The translations under genes and the position numbers were made by a program. A DNA stretch of 64,000 nt from Ascarosepion bandense. Lineage: Eukaryota; Mollusca; Cephalopoda; Sepiida; Sepiidae. This document shows, piece after piece, positions 21,446 through 32,459 of the stretch. Positions within the stretch are counted from its first letter, which is position 1. Each line of letters opens with the position of its first letter. The notes beneath the pieces were generated by a model. That model saw only the letters and a list, made by a program, of their open reading frames with translations. It had not been told where the DNA came from and ran no database searches. Where the stretch lies: the NCBI GenBank assembly GCA_037127315.1, contig JBBBDQ010001269.1, forward strand, positions 2,173,001 through 2,237,000, in the 5' to 3' direction.

Positions 21446-22560
21446 TTCTGGATTTTAATTGGTGAAAAGTTTCAGTAGAGAAAAGAAATAATATGAAGAT
21501 CTGAGTGCGCCAATCTTCTATATGAGGCTGTCATACTTGCTGAAGAAAACCGTCAAAAGATTGAAATTCAAATAGGTTGGCACAGCAAATATGAAAGCAC
21601 TCAGTAAAGATAAAGATTCACAACTACAAGGCAAGACAAGCAAGTGTTATAATTGAAAATATCTTACCCAATTTAGAAGATACTTTCCATGAGTTGATCT
21701 TCGCTGCCCTTCTAATTGAACATTGCTTATTTTTTCTTTAATATGAACTCGAACGCATTTATTTCCAGAAGTAGATTCCACCATTATCTAAGAATGAATG
21801 TTAGATATGCAACAAATGCCTAGAGTACGTGTAACGACCCATAACCTTGCATAGATTATCGTAGTATTTTAGAAGATTTTCTGGCGGTTGTTATTGCATT
21901 TTTCTTTTGGTTAGGTTTCCCATTTCAGGTGTCTTCATTAAATAGTCATAGAAATGCTAGTAATTTTCACAATAGCTGTAGGTTTTTATTTTCTTACACG
22001 ACTTATATTGGTAGTGCTTCTTTTACCTTATTCTTCTGGGAGTTTATTTCTCTCTCTGTCTTTGTCTCTCACCTGCATACTCCCATATACCGAGGAGATC
22101 CCGACATTAGATCTGACATGTTTTACCACTGGACTACAGAAAATATCATGGCAGACAAGATCTGAATTAAATATCATGGCAGACAAGGTCTGAATTAAAC
22201 TTTAAATACATAATCTCCTGATTTCTTTTAGAACATTTACTTATTCTAGGTGTCGTTTCCTATTCTAAACAAATGCAACTGAAAACAGTGTTTTGAAAAA
22301 ATACAAGAATTTACAAAATTGACATAAGCCAACTTATTTATTTAAATTTATTTGTTTGAACATCTGCCATGGGGGGTGTAGTTGAGTGATAAGACACATC
22401 CTTTCCATCTTGCCGAAAAATTGACATTTTCCAAACAAGATTTCTTGAACATTTAAACCGGTGGATATTTAAATGTACTGCTTAATTATCCAGTCAAATA
22501 GAAGAATCCATAAAAAAATAAAAACAAAGAAGAGTATCCATTTAAAAAAAAAGAAAATTA
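21446..22560. other. No recognisable feature
   Basis: About 1.1 kb. 'aaatatcatggcagacaaga' is tandemly repeated twice near 22138-22193. Nothing else was identified. Confidence 0.35.
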
Positions 22561-22598
22561 ATATATATATATATATGTGTGTGTGGGGTGGGTGCGCG

Positions 22599-22747
22599 CC
22601 CGTGCATTGAAACAGAAGTTGTTACAATGAATCATTCTGAATAAATGTTGGACATAAAATCTTTCTTTAAAGGATGCGTACCGTCATTTTTAAACCATAT
22701 AATATATATATGATTCATTGTAACAACTTCTGTTTCAATGCACGCGC
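22599..22747. repeat. Inverted repeat, 37-bp arms
   Basis: Arm 22599-22635 (cgtgcattgaaacagaagtt onward) is the complement of 22710-22747. The loop is about 75 bp. Simple GT/CA tracts flank both sides symmetrically, so the palindrome extends imperfectly into the microsatellites. Confidence 0.9.
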
Positions 22748-22771
22748 ACAGACACATACACACACACACAC

Positions 22772-22780
<9 letters not shown>

Positions 22781-22829
<49 letters not shown>

Positions 22830-22830
22830 G
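22781..22830. repeat. (TA)n(GA)n microsatellite
   Basis: TA tract passing into GA, directly before S2 copy b. Confidence 0.97.
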
Positions 22831-23085
22831 AATGGTAGACTTTGAAAAAACAGTAGCTACTCACGCAACTACGCATCGTTCATTCAGTAATGGATTTGAA
22901 CACCCTCTGCTACTGGCATGTGCTTATATTGTATATTACACGCTAAAGCCTTTCTCTACCGAGCGCCTATAGCTCAGAGATAGAATCGGGTTTCAATCCT
23001 AGCTAAAGCAATCGGATGTCTAACCGTAGACATCCGATGATACAGCGAAAACAGATACAGCGAAACAGATCTCTCTTCGAATGAC

Positions 23086-23090
<5 letters not shown>
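22831..23090 (+). repeat. S2 element, copy b
   Basis: Longest leader ('ggaatggtagactttgaaaa', 'tacgcatcgttcattcagta'), a good A box 'tagctcagaga' at 22970-22980 and B box 'ggtttcaatcc' at 22989-22999. The hammerhead region is rearranged: 'gatacagcgaaa' is duplicated and the CTGATGA core is lost (ccgatga remains). (TA)n(GA)n lies on both sides. Confidence 0.75.
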
Positions 23091-23127
<37 letters not shown>

Positions 23128-23130
23128 TAA

Positions 23131-23764
23131 AGAGGGAAACGGAAAGACAGCAAGAGAAATAATCTGAAAGAGAGAGAAAGAGAGAGATTTAATAATCTTT
23201 CGGCATATCTTCGTGGAAATACACCAGCTCGTCAGCGATATGATCATGAGTTATCCTTCTTTTTCCGTTAGTGAGTGTGCATCTTGATTGTGCCTATCGG
23301 CAGAATATAACAGCTGCTCTTAGTTTTCTTTTGTGGAGAAGTCTTATTAACATAGGTAATATTTTCAGTTGGATGTTTAGAGAATTTTAATGTTTTGTGG
23401 GTTCATTTCCACACCACTCATTTTCATATTATATTTTTAGATATATTTTTATCATAAAAAAGGGGGAAAATTGTATCTGAAATATAAAAAAATATTAGTG
23501 TTATGAGATTATTTTCGGTCCAATTTTAATGTGCACTATTGTGGTATGTATAGAATTAGTAGTTGAACGATGACTTCATGTGACTTCATGTGATGAATTA
23601 GAAAATTGTAATAAATGAATGTGTCGTGAATCTGATTAGCTAGGTCTACAACAGAATCAGTTGACCTGCCTCACCTCACATTATTTTCGGAGCTACAGTA
23701 ATAAATATTTATTCCCATGGGCATTGAAACCAATCCTCACTATTATAATAAAAGGCCGTTGTGA

Positions 23765-23805
<41 letters not shown>

Positions 23806-23960
23806 TGCGGATATTTTGGCAGCATATTTTCTTTTAAACAAGTTGTGTTAAACGATAGAGACAGCATAGTTACATATATTTTCTTTTGAATTTTTTCATA
23901 TTTTCTAATAACGTTTATTTATTTTCCTTCAAAAATGTTGTAACACTTTTCATGCTACAA
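23131..23960. other. No recognisable feature except a (TA)n tract
   Basis: Contains (TA)n at 23768-23803. Nothing else was recognised. Confidence 0.4.
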
Positions 23961-24007
23961 GGCAATATTTGATTTTTAAACTGTAATATAGTCCTTGATA
24001 ATGAACG

Positions 24008-24164
24008 ATGATGTTCGTAAGTTCTAGGACAACATTTGCACAATTATTATACAAATATAGGTCGGAAATAAAAAATCTAATCAGAAAATATGAACAAATT
24101 CAAAAGAAAATATATAATGCTATGTTGTTTCTATTGTTTAACACAACTTGCTTAAAAGAAAATA

Positions 24165-24202
<38 letters not shown>
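24008..24202 (+). repeat. J-like fragment ending in (TA)n
   Basis: A frame reading 'RSEIKNLIRKYEQIQKK' and 'LLFNTTCLKENNLY' resembles family J frames ('STEIKAKIRRLERLMIK', 'LIFNTICLENYLLP') and likewise ends in (TA)n. The match is short and partly low-complexity. Confidence 0.4.
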
Positions 24203-24205
<3 letters not shown>

Positions 24206-24345
24206 AGATAAAGAAATAGGGTTGATCCAACGAGAGAAATTGTTATAGAATAAAAAGTGTGAGAAGCCGTGAACGTTTTCTTTAAAGTGTATATATATTG
24301 TTGTTGTTGTTATTATACATGTTATGATACATTAAGTGTCCATAA

Positions 24346-24410
24346 TGGTATTTGTAACACTACACGTGTTTCGAGTCTAAAATTGACCCTCTTCAGGCGA
24401 ATAAATTTGT
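24346..24410 (-). ncRNA. Hammerhead ribozyme motif (type I), near PLE-C
   Basis: Minus strand, 5' to 3': stem I strand, CTGAAGA core (24396-24390), stem II GGGTC-7 nt-GACTC (24389-24373, one G-U), GAAA (24372-24369), short stem III ACACGUGU, NUH = GUA with cleavage predicted between 24361 and 24360. Stem I is three pairs (CGC with GUG), an internal loop, then four more (UUUA with AAAU from the cleavage side outward). The very short stem III is typical of hammerheads in Penelope-like elements. It lies about 800 bp downstream of PLE-C on the same strand. Confidence 0.72.
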
Positions 24411-24775
24411 GGCTTTACTTATCGAGTTTCTTTTGTTTTTGGTGCCCAACTTGTAGTTTTATAAATAGGTAAGTAGAAAAAATAAGAAAATAAATAAAAT
24501 CAGTAAAATAAAATAAGATAAAATAAAATAAATCAAATGATTGCACGTTGAATGGTCTGTGTTTTTCACATCAGCACGTGTATAAATAGATAAACAGATA
24601 CATAAATAAATAGATGAATAAATCGAGTGCTTACCCCAATTTGAAATGATTTTGGTCTGGGTTTACATTTTTAGTATGTTAAAATTATCTTCTAGTCGCC
24701 TTTGCTTATCTATCATCAGTTGGTCAGTTTGTAGCTTTTTATTGCATTGACGGTGTTTTGAATTTGGTGTGTGTA

Positions 24776-24817
<42 letters not shown>

Positions 24818-24835
24818 TGTATGTGTGTGTGTGTG
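24776..24835. repeat. (GT)n microsatellite
   Basis: GT repeat; a shorter, interrupted one follows at 24926-24990. Confidence 0.97.
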
Positions 24836-25199
24836 AGATTTTTTTTCTTTCGTCTTTATGTGTTAGAATTGTTTCTTATGGGTCATCGGGGTTTTTTTTA
24901 TTGTTTGGGTTTATCTTTTTAATTTGGTGTGTGTATGTGTGTGTGTATGTATGTGTGTGAGTATGTTTTTCAGTGTGTGTGTGTTTTTCATGTTGTTTTG
25001 TTGAGAGAACGCTTGTATTTTTTTATGAATTTTCTTCCTGCATCATTAATATTTCATAATCTGTGTTTTGATATATTGGTATAACTTTGAATTTGCCATC
25101 ACTACATTCATGCAAATGTTGGGAAACTTATAATTTCCTGTTATGTGATAATCTTATATTGCTTCTATGAAGGGAAATTTTATAATTCATGCATTGTGT

Positions 25200-27094
25200 T
25201 GCTCCCACGTATAATTTGCTCATTTGTCGCATTTTAGAGCGTAAACTACATTTTTCGAGTTGCAGCTCAGATCTGACTTTATTTCGAATGTAGTTGCGTT
25301 TTCGAACTGGAATGTTTTCTTTCTATTATTATGTTGCATAATCCACATCTTTTTTTTGTTTCATTTTGTGTTGTGTGTTGTTGTTCGAATTTCGATGAGG
25401 TTAGGATGTGTTTTAAATTTTTAGGCTGGCGTTTGCTGTTAATTATTTTGGTTGTCTTTAAGATTTCTTTTATTTTTTCATTATTGTTGAGTAATTCCAT
25501 GTGGGCTTTGATCTTTGTGAATAATTCTGGATTGTTTTTGTTGTGAGTGGAAACGTATGCTAGAATAATTTCTTCTTTTTGTGCTTTTCTTGTTGTTTTC
25601 TTCTTTTTTCTTTTTTTTTTGGGGGGGGATTCTAATGTTATTTTTTTCTGCTAGTTCAAAACCCTTGTCTGTTAGTGAGGTGGGGTATCCTCTTATTTGT
25701 AATGTTTTTCGTAGTTCTTCTAGGCGTATTTTACGGAGGGTTTTGTCAGTTACTATCGTGCAAATTCGTCGTGCTAGGGAATAGGGATGGATTTTAAACA
25801 GCTTTTTGGATGGTCACTCTTGAAGTGGAAATATTGTTGGGTGTCTGTGGGTTTGTGGTAAATGTCAGTGATGATGTGATTGTTTTCGTTTTTTGTGAAT
25901 ATGTCTAGGGACAGTAATTCTTTATAACTATATTCTAGTGGGAACTTGATTTTCGGGTGCAAGTGTTGTAGCATATTGTGTAGTTTGACTTTGTCTCCCC
26001 ATGTTGATTTCGAAGAGATAAAACAGTCGTCCAGGAATCTCTTCCATGATTTCGTGAATTTTGTTTTTATGTTTTCCACATATTTATGCCCTATTTGGAT
26101 GCATAGGAATTCTTCTAGATATGTTGGGGTGATTGTTGCATATGTTGGTGCCATTTTTGTTCTCATTGCGGCACCTGTTGTCTGTATATAATTTTTGTTG
26201 TTAAACTGGAAGGAATTGTTGTGTAAAATTATATATACTTTGTAAAATAATTTTTTTTTCTGAAGCGTGTCGGGAGTATTTCTGTGTGTTTTTCTATCCA
26301 AAATGCAATGGCTTGTTTTCCTAGTTCATGGGGTGTGTTACTGTACAGGCTGTTCACGTCAAAAGTTTCTATGAGTGTATCTGGGTCTACTTGTTTTGCA
26401 TGAAGCTTAAGAAATGTATGCTGTCTCTGATGTAGCTTTTTATTTTTGTGGTGTAAGGTTGTAATATTTTATCAATTAAATTGCTCAGTCTACTTGTAGG
26501 GCAGACTGGTCCTGCTACAATTGGTCTAAATTTAAGGACACTGGGGTTTGGGGTGTGGATATATTCCGATTTTTGTTCCTGGATGGGCTGCTTTAATTGT
26601 GTTTGATTTGTGTATCTTTGGAAGTCCGTAAAAATGACTGGTTTTTGAACTAAAGTCTGTAAGGAAATCTTTTTTCTTCTTTCGTTTATATTCTACTGTA
26701 TGTAAGGCAGAGTGTTTTGTATTTTTGATGTGATTTTTTCATCTGTATTCTGGTTGATTTTTAGTAATTATTTTCGTCTCCTAGCATATCTTGAATATTT
26801 GTTTTGTAATAAGTTTTATTCATAATGACTATAGCACCGCCTTTGTCTGCTTCCTTTATTATTATTATTATATCATTGTTATTACGGATGTTTTCTAGTG
26901 CTAGTCTTTGCTTGATTTTTTCATCTGTATTCTGGTTGATTTTTAGTAATTATTTTCGTCTCCTAGCATATCTTGAATATTTGTTTTGTAATAAGTTTTA
27001 TTCATAATGACTACAGCACCGCCTTTGTCTGCTTCCTTTATTATTACTATTATATCATTGTTATTACGGATGTTTTCTAGTGCTAGTCTTTGCT
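25200..27094 (-). pseudogene. PLE-C: Penelope-like RT with GIY-YIG domain
   Basis: Minus-strand Penelope-like retroelement. In order: a repeated 'KEADKGGAIVIM' block (26731-27094, see the tandem duplication), 'SHFYGLPKIHKSN' (about 26640), RT motif A 'FDVNSLYSN' (about 26360), 'TGAAMRTKMAPTYA' (about 26170), catalytic 'RFLDDCFI' (26019-26040), 'LDIFTKNENN' and 'TDIYHKPTDTQQYFHF'. Then come a Cys-containing linker 'RCGLCNIIIE' (about 25345) and the start of the GIY-YIG endonuclease 'NSKNVVYALKCDK' (about 25230), which stops at about 25200. Several frameshifts and stops; inactive. The longest clean frame is 175 codons (25774-26301). Confidence 0.9.
26731..27094 (-). repeat. 182-bp tandem duplication in PLE-C
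   Basis: 26731-26912 and 26913-27094 are near-identical direct repeats, each encoding on the minus strand the 'ADKGGAIVIM' motif of Penelope RT N-terminal regions. The copies differ at a few bases only, so the event is recent relative to the decay of the element. Confidence 0.93.
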
Positions 27095-27275
27095 TGTGTC
27101 TGAGATTGCTATGGGTGCTCTGTTTGTTTTGAAAGCCTGTATCCCTGTATTTGAAATAAAATCGGATTTGAGCTGTAACTCGAAGAATGTAGTTTACGCT
27201 CTAAAATGCGACAAATGCGCAAAGATATACGTGGGAGCGACACAATGCTTAAAGCGTTTTATAGCCATTTACTTT
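27095..27275 (+). pseudogene. GIY-YIG fragment of PLE-C type, opposite strand
   Basis: Plus-strand 'FEIKSDLSCNSKNVVYALKC' followed by 'DKCAKIYVGATQCLKRF'. It matches the minus-strand end of PLE-C at 25200-25290 nearly base for base and extends further through YVG (the second half of the GIY-YIG signature). So two PLE-C pieces lie head-to-head. Its frame runs on into LINE-A. Confidence 0.85.
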
Positions 27276-27339
27276 TTTCGCACTGAATCGGTAAGTCAAA
27301 ATCACTTCCATTGGTCAGAAAATCAATTTAACATCTACT

Positions 27340-27665
27340 CGCGATATCCGGTTTCGACTTGTGTTCTTTTCTACAAATATTTTCATGGTAATTGTTCTGA
27401 GGAACACTCCGCTATGGTACCTAGACGTTATAAATTTAAGCGTAATTCTAGATTGTCAGTCAGGTCTCATCATTGTACAGTCGAAATGGCGAGATATGAT
27501 CAGAAGTTCTATGTTAACAGTTTCCTTCTCTCGCGCTTCAGGCTTTCGGAAATCCCTTTTGGCGTCTAACTTTTCAGTCAACTTTGATCTTCAAAAATTT
27601 AAATACAATGTCGATTGTTATATTCTGTTTTCTTGATTATTGTTCTTTTACTGCCCTCTCTCTTT
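27340..27665 (+). pseudogene. LINE-A C-terminal fragment
   Basis: 'VLFYKYFHGNCSEEHSAMVP', 'SVRSHHCTVEMARYDQKFY', then a frameshift and 'NFDLQKFKYNVDCYIL'. It continues in frame from the GIY-YIG fragment, making a chimeric 159-codon frame (27090-27569) by chance junction. Confidence 0.85.
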
Positions 27666-27669
27666 AATA

Positions 27670-27985
27670 GAATCAGTCAGTCAGATAAGTGCCATACGTT
27701 ATACACGTTTGAGTGATCATGTCTCGAATAAGACAGAAGTGAGTGGGCAGTAGATTTTCTTGCAGTAGGTTGCCATAACTTTCTGCAGTAGACTGGTTAC
27801 CAATTAAGGCCATAAAATCCAATTGTCCTGTTATTTAACCCATAGCGGGAGGGTATAGATAGATTAATAACTTTCCCAAAGCTGTTTGCGCGTAAATGAA
27901 TGAAACGAATTTAACTAGAATTTGAACTTGGCTCTCAGATTTCTCGTTCCAACCCGATAAACATTTCACCATAATTCATATTCAA
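27670..27985 (-). repeat. S1 SINE, near full length
   Basis: Minus-strand S1 from the terminal 'cagtcagtcagataagtgcc' complement to the tRNA-like head near 27960-27985 ('ttctcgttccaacccgata', 'catttcaccataa'). The boxes are diverged. Confidence 0.82.
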
Positions 27986-28685
27986 TAGTATATTTTATCA
28001 TGTTCTATAACCCTTGTGCCATAGTAGCTTTACTGCCTTTCTTGTAATGGAATGGAATGCTTAAAACAAAACGGACCATATTTCTGTCCATCTTAGTATC
28101 TTCTTTATATGTGAGGAAGTTATTCTTGAATTCACAGCCATGCTAAAGATAAGATATTAGTGGGCTGAGATTATTCAAAATGCCTGTATTCGTTCTCAGA
28201 TCTTGAAACGTTATTGGACCAACTGCCATGTACTTTCTTTCCAATGAGACCCTGAAGAATAATTAGAGCATAGATAAATTGAAAACTTCAAAGCGCCGTC
28301 CATCAATTGAAAATATTCTCTTCATTCTGATGGCGTATGGGTCTAAGAAGAAATTCGATATTCGTATCTATAGAGGATCAATTAATCACACGAGTCGTTT
28401 TTTCCTCATGTCGGAAGAAAACCACGATTATTGCACCAAAGAATAGAGCTGAAATAAATCCGATCGTGCTTAATCCATATGATTATCAATAAAAAATTGC
28501 GTTCTTTTGACAGAATGACCTATCTCTGTTTTTAAAAAAGAAACTGAGTGGGACAGAAACCAATGACAATATTTTTATTTAAAAAATATCACTTTCATGT
28601 AAAAAGATGCTTCAGGAAAATTAAATCAGTTTTCGGATTATTACAGTTACTCCTTTTTTTATTATTCACTCAATGTGAGACCCAA
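27986..28685. other. No recognisable feature
   Basis: About 700 bp, nothing identified. Confidence 0.4.
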
Positions 28686-28689
28686 GAGT

Positions 28690-29205
28690 CACTCAAGGTA
28701 GTGAGTTTTTGAATAATTTTATTGAAAACAGATAAGGCTTGACTCTAGACTTAAAGAGGTTATGAGTGAAGCTATCGTGGAAGCAGTTTCTCGCGAATCC
28801 CTTCCAAAAGATAGCAGTTCTTGAGAACTTCCTACTTACCAATGGTATATGAAGGGAATGAAGATGGTTCGCTCCTCCATACAGGGCACGGCAGGCATAT
28901 CTCTGCTGATATGAACTAAGAAAATAGCGATAGAAATAGCGATAGAATAGCGAGATGCTTCGACGTTATGTCTGTGCGAAAGGGGTTTATGTTAGAAGAT
29001 AATTCATCACCCACAAGGCCATGTTGACGTTTGGAACTCTGACAAGGCTGGAGAGTCGGAATTGAGAAGCTTCAACCCAAATATGGTAGCAATACTCCAT
29101 TGTTGGTTTGATATGTTGAAGGATGTCGGGGTAGTTAGACATTTTTTGGAGTGGTACAAGTAACTGACCGTTTTCGATCTTCTTTTGCGATAAATCGAAT
29201 ATATT
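28690..29205 (-). pseudogene. Jockey-like LINE C-terminal fragment
   Basis: Minus strand: 'LQHIKPTMEYCYHIW' (IYKSTIRPCIEYCCHIW in LINE-A), then 'SRDMPAVPCMEE' type sequence and 'FWKGFARNCFHDSFTHNLFK', the R..W..L..FPDSYN-type C terminus. It is more diverged than other LINE-A copies and may be a related family. Confidence 0.65.
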
Positions 29206-29234
29206 CATATATAAAATAATTCGACTGTTAGGAA

Positions 29235-29820
29235 GTTTGGGTCAATGTATCGGGCCAGAAAGTTTTTCCCAGCTGAGTCCACAAACCATCCGACCATGCA
29301 TTGAATACTGTGGTCATATCTGATCGGGCGCCCTGCTATTCATCTCAGGATTCTGGACAGGCTCTAAAGGATATCCTGTAACGTGATCGGTCCCAACCTG
29401 GCAGCTCGACTCCAGTCACTTTCTCACCGGCGGGATGTGTCTTCCCTTAGTTTATTCTACAACTATTTTTATGGCTTTTGCTCCGACTAGCTTAGCTCAC
29501 TGATGCACCCTCCCCAAGAATTTGCTCTAGCAACCTGACTGGCAACAAGGTCCCACACTTTTACAGTTAAATCAAGTAAATCCAGCCGCCATTTCTACTC
29601 CAACAGCTTCCTCTCTCGTATACTTTCCTTATACTTGCTTCCCTGATTGTTATAATTTCCAAGAATTTAAATACAATGTCAATTCCCATCTCTTATGCAC
29701 ACCAGTCGTTTTCTTGTCCTTTCCCCATCACCCTGTATATCGTGTTCTTTTCCTTTCTCACTTTACCCTCACAACTGTTTCAAACCGGTATTCTGATCCT
29801 TCTCTTGCCCTTTATATAGA
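29235..29820 (+). pseudogene. LINE-A C-terminal fragment
   Basis: Reads 'RARKFFPAES', 'LAARLQSLSHRRDVSSLSLF', 'YNYFYGFCSD' and 'RSHTFTVK', with stops and frameshifts. The 3' UTR is partly recognisable. Adjacent to the inverted LINE fragment at 28690-29205. Confidence 0.8.
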
Positions 29821-30034
29821 TAGATAAATATGTTCTTTTGATGTCTGAAGTGAAGTTCTAACAGACGTTCAAAATGAGGAACGTCGTTGAAAATGGAAGT
29901 TTTCGTCGTGATACAAAAGAAATCGTTTATTATGTGAAGCCATTACTAGTTTGGTTTGGTAGTTACTGAATGTTACATTCCTGGGTATGACGATAAACTA
30001 CATCCGGTAGGAAGGCATCCGATTGTGAGATTAG

Positions 30035-30190
30035 AGCTTTTGGGAAGCATGCAACCACCTCTTAACTGATATTGTACCCAGGTCCACGCTGACATTGGAT
30101 GGTAGCACTTGTTACGTTTGCAGCTATGTGAATATCTAAAACCAACAAAAGTAGATAATATAAAAATACCTATTTATAGTAAAATTTCAA
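30035..30190 (-). repeat. Repeat F fragment
   Basis: Minus strand: right part of F ('agcataa..tgctacc', 'gtggacctgggtacaat'). Confidence 0.5.
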
Positions 30191-30479
30191 ACAATATTTA
30201 TTTATAGCAGAAGGCTTTATTTAAGGAAAATATTAAGTCTTGCCATTAAAGGGACTATTGGATTGACATGCTGTAAAGAAAATTGAATGTTACAAATCTG
30301 TTTTTCTCTCATTGAATTGTCAGAGGAACCATCAACAGACAGGCTCTTGCCATTTATATAATCGAATGTATGCTCAGAAATTGGCTTATCTGTATAGATA
30401 TTTAGTAATGATCACAAACCGAAGGTTTGGAATTTATTTTTCTTCTTTTGGTTACCATTAATTGCTATATAAGACGCGA

Positions 30480-30655
30480 TTTTTGTGGTGCAGTGAATTT
30501 TAAACGAAACGAAAAACCAGAAAGCATACTTCGAATTTCAGTTGATTTCGTAGCATGCATCCTACTGTGAGAAAATCATCTGCCCAGTCTGTCATTTCTC
30601 TTTTGAGACACAATCGCTCAAGCATATATAACTTATGGTACTTAACTGACTTTAC
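30480..30655 (+). repeat. S1 SINE, old copy with internal deletion
   Basis: A box 'tggtgcagtga', a degraded head, then directly the 3' block 'catctgcccagtctgtcatt' and 'gcacttaactgac' type end. About 130 bp of the body are missing. Confidence 0.75.
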
Positions 30656-30984
30656 AGCCTTAACTAGGCTCTACTTATTGCCACTGGACATTTTTATGAG
30701 CATTTTCTCCTATTAGAGACATTTCCGGTTAATTGAACCGTGACACTTATGCTAAATGAGGTATCCTTTAATTAAATTTGGAATTTGACTCCAAAACCCG
30801 GATCACCAGAATGTTACCGAAAGCCGAAATAGTTACACACCTTTGTCTTCAGCAGTAAATAAATGTTAAGAGGCAACATCAAAACAGCATTTTTGTTTTA
30901 TTTGTTTTTTACAGCTTATCAACCCTTTTGGAGTTATTTAAAATGAAAAACTTCGTTTTGTAGATAATTGCCTACTGTGTTTGC
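30656..30984. other. No recognisable feature
   Basis: Nothing identified. Confidence 0.4.
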
Positions 30985-31080
30985 AAAAAGTCCCGCACTA
31001 AACACTGACCAGGTTCGACGCTGCTTAGCGGTGATCGAACAAGAACCGATATTTTCACAGTTATTTGATCGTAGGTCAAA
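30985..31080 (-). repeat. 5S rRNA-derived SINE head
   Basis: Minus strand: 'gacctacgatc', 'cgatcaccgctaagcagcg' and 'gaacctggtcagtgtttag'. The most diverged of the four 5S-like copies, with a small deletion in box A. Confidence 0.7.
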
Positions 31081-31167
31081 GTAGCAATAAATGAAATATT
31101 TATTCAAGTAACATTTTTGAAAATTTGATTTGAAGTTGGAACTCCCTGATGTTTGCGGTTATCTATG

Positions 31168-31740
31168 TGTTAGGGCGCGCCCCTTTTTACACACTCAATG
31201 AACTCGTCCAAGGTGTACTTATAATCCTGCCTACAGAGAACGGGTGTCTGTTGTTGTTAGAGTTGCTGAGACTCTTCAACTATAACACTGTCAGCGCTCC
31301 GCCTTCGGGTAGAGGGCGCTCTCTGCTTCCGAGCAGAGAGCAATAACATAGTCGTTGTTCCGCCGAAGAGTAGAAGCACGACTGGGCAAAAATAGACAGG
31401 TATTTTTTGGCCGGGCCATATAGCCCGGAAATCCTAGTCATAACTGACCATGTATCACATGTTGCCCTTACTGGGTGGGACAACTAAATATAGTTGTGTG
31501 TTAGAGTGTTGTTGTTGTTGCTAGAGTTGTAGTGCTTATCAGAGCAGTTAAACTGTCGCTCGTAGGTCAGCAAGAATATAGACTTACTTTGTATATATTT
31601 GACGCCTACTAATATGTACTCCTGAATCTACTAATCGTGTACAGGCTGTATATTGTTTGTTCAATGTACTTGCATTTTTCTCTCATATCTTTTTGTGTTA
31701 TTATAATAATGTGTCGTTTGCAAAACAAGAATCCGCAACA
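31168..31740 (+). repeat. Gypsy 5' LTR, with an insertion
   Basis: Starts TGTTAGGG and ends near 'ccgcaaca', followed by 'atttggcaacgaggg', the sequence that typically follows a Ty3/Gypsy 5' LTR. It aligns to the 3' LTR at 34003-34335 over 'ctcgtccaaggtgtacttat' and the 'ggtcagcaagaatatagact' region. About 245 bp (roughly 31250-31495) are absent from the 3' LTR. That block contains a perfect 9-bp hairpin 'gctctctgc/gcagagagc' and is bordered by 'tgttgttagagttg'-like repeats. Confidence 0.85.
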
Positions 31741-32459
31741 ATTTGGCAACGAGGGATTCGTACAGGTTCACACGGAGAAAAATACATTCTCGCCAAATAA
31801 CAATTTCGCGACAAGGTTTCTAACAATTTCACGGGGAGAGGAAAACATGTTCTAAAGTCAATCGCTAAACAAAAATTTGGCATAAAAGGACTTGAACAAG
31901 GGCACACGGATGAAAAAAGACGTTGTCACATCAGTCGTAAAGAGGAAATTGGCGACAAAAAAGAACGAACTCACGCATAACACCAAGGAAAAAACACCTT
32001 AGCGTCGAGGACTTCGAAAATCACATAAGAGGAGCCGACAACATCAAATTGGCGAAGCAGATTCGCTCACAAGTCGCACAACAAAATCGTGACGAATTTT
32101 TCTCCCCCACGACCCACGAATCACTTTAACAAAGTGTGCTACGAATTGATTCAAACAAGTCTACCACAAACAAGTTGTCGACACTTACACCGAGCGATAG
32201 AGATAAACTGTCGGAATGAATTGCTAGAAAACAATAGATAAAAATCAAATCCCTCGAGTATTTTCGAAATGGAATGCTGAAAATTGTTAAGAGACAAATG
32301 GAAATGCAAAAGAGACAAATGGAGATGCAAAAGCAAATTGAAGACAAATTGAAATGCAAAAAAGCAAATGAGTGAAAACAAACACAATTGCAAAAACTGT
32401 TATTGAAATTTACAAACACAGTCCTGGATAGGAACACGGAAAAGGAGGAGACATTTTCA

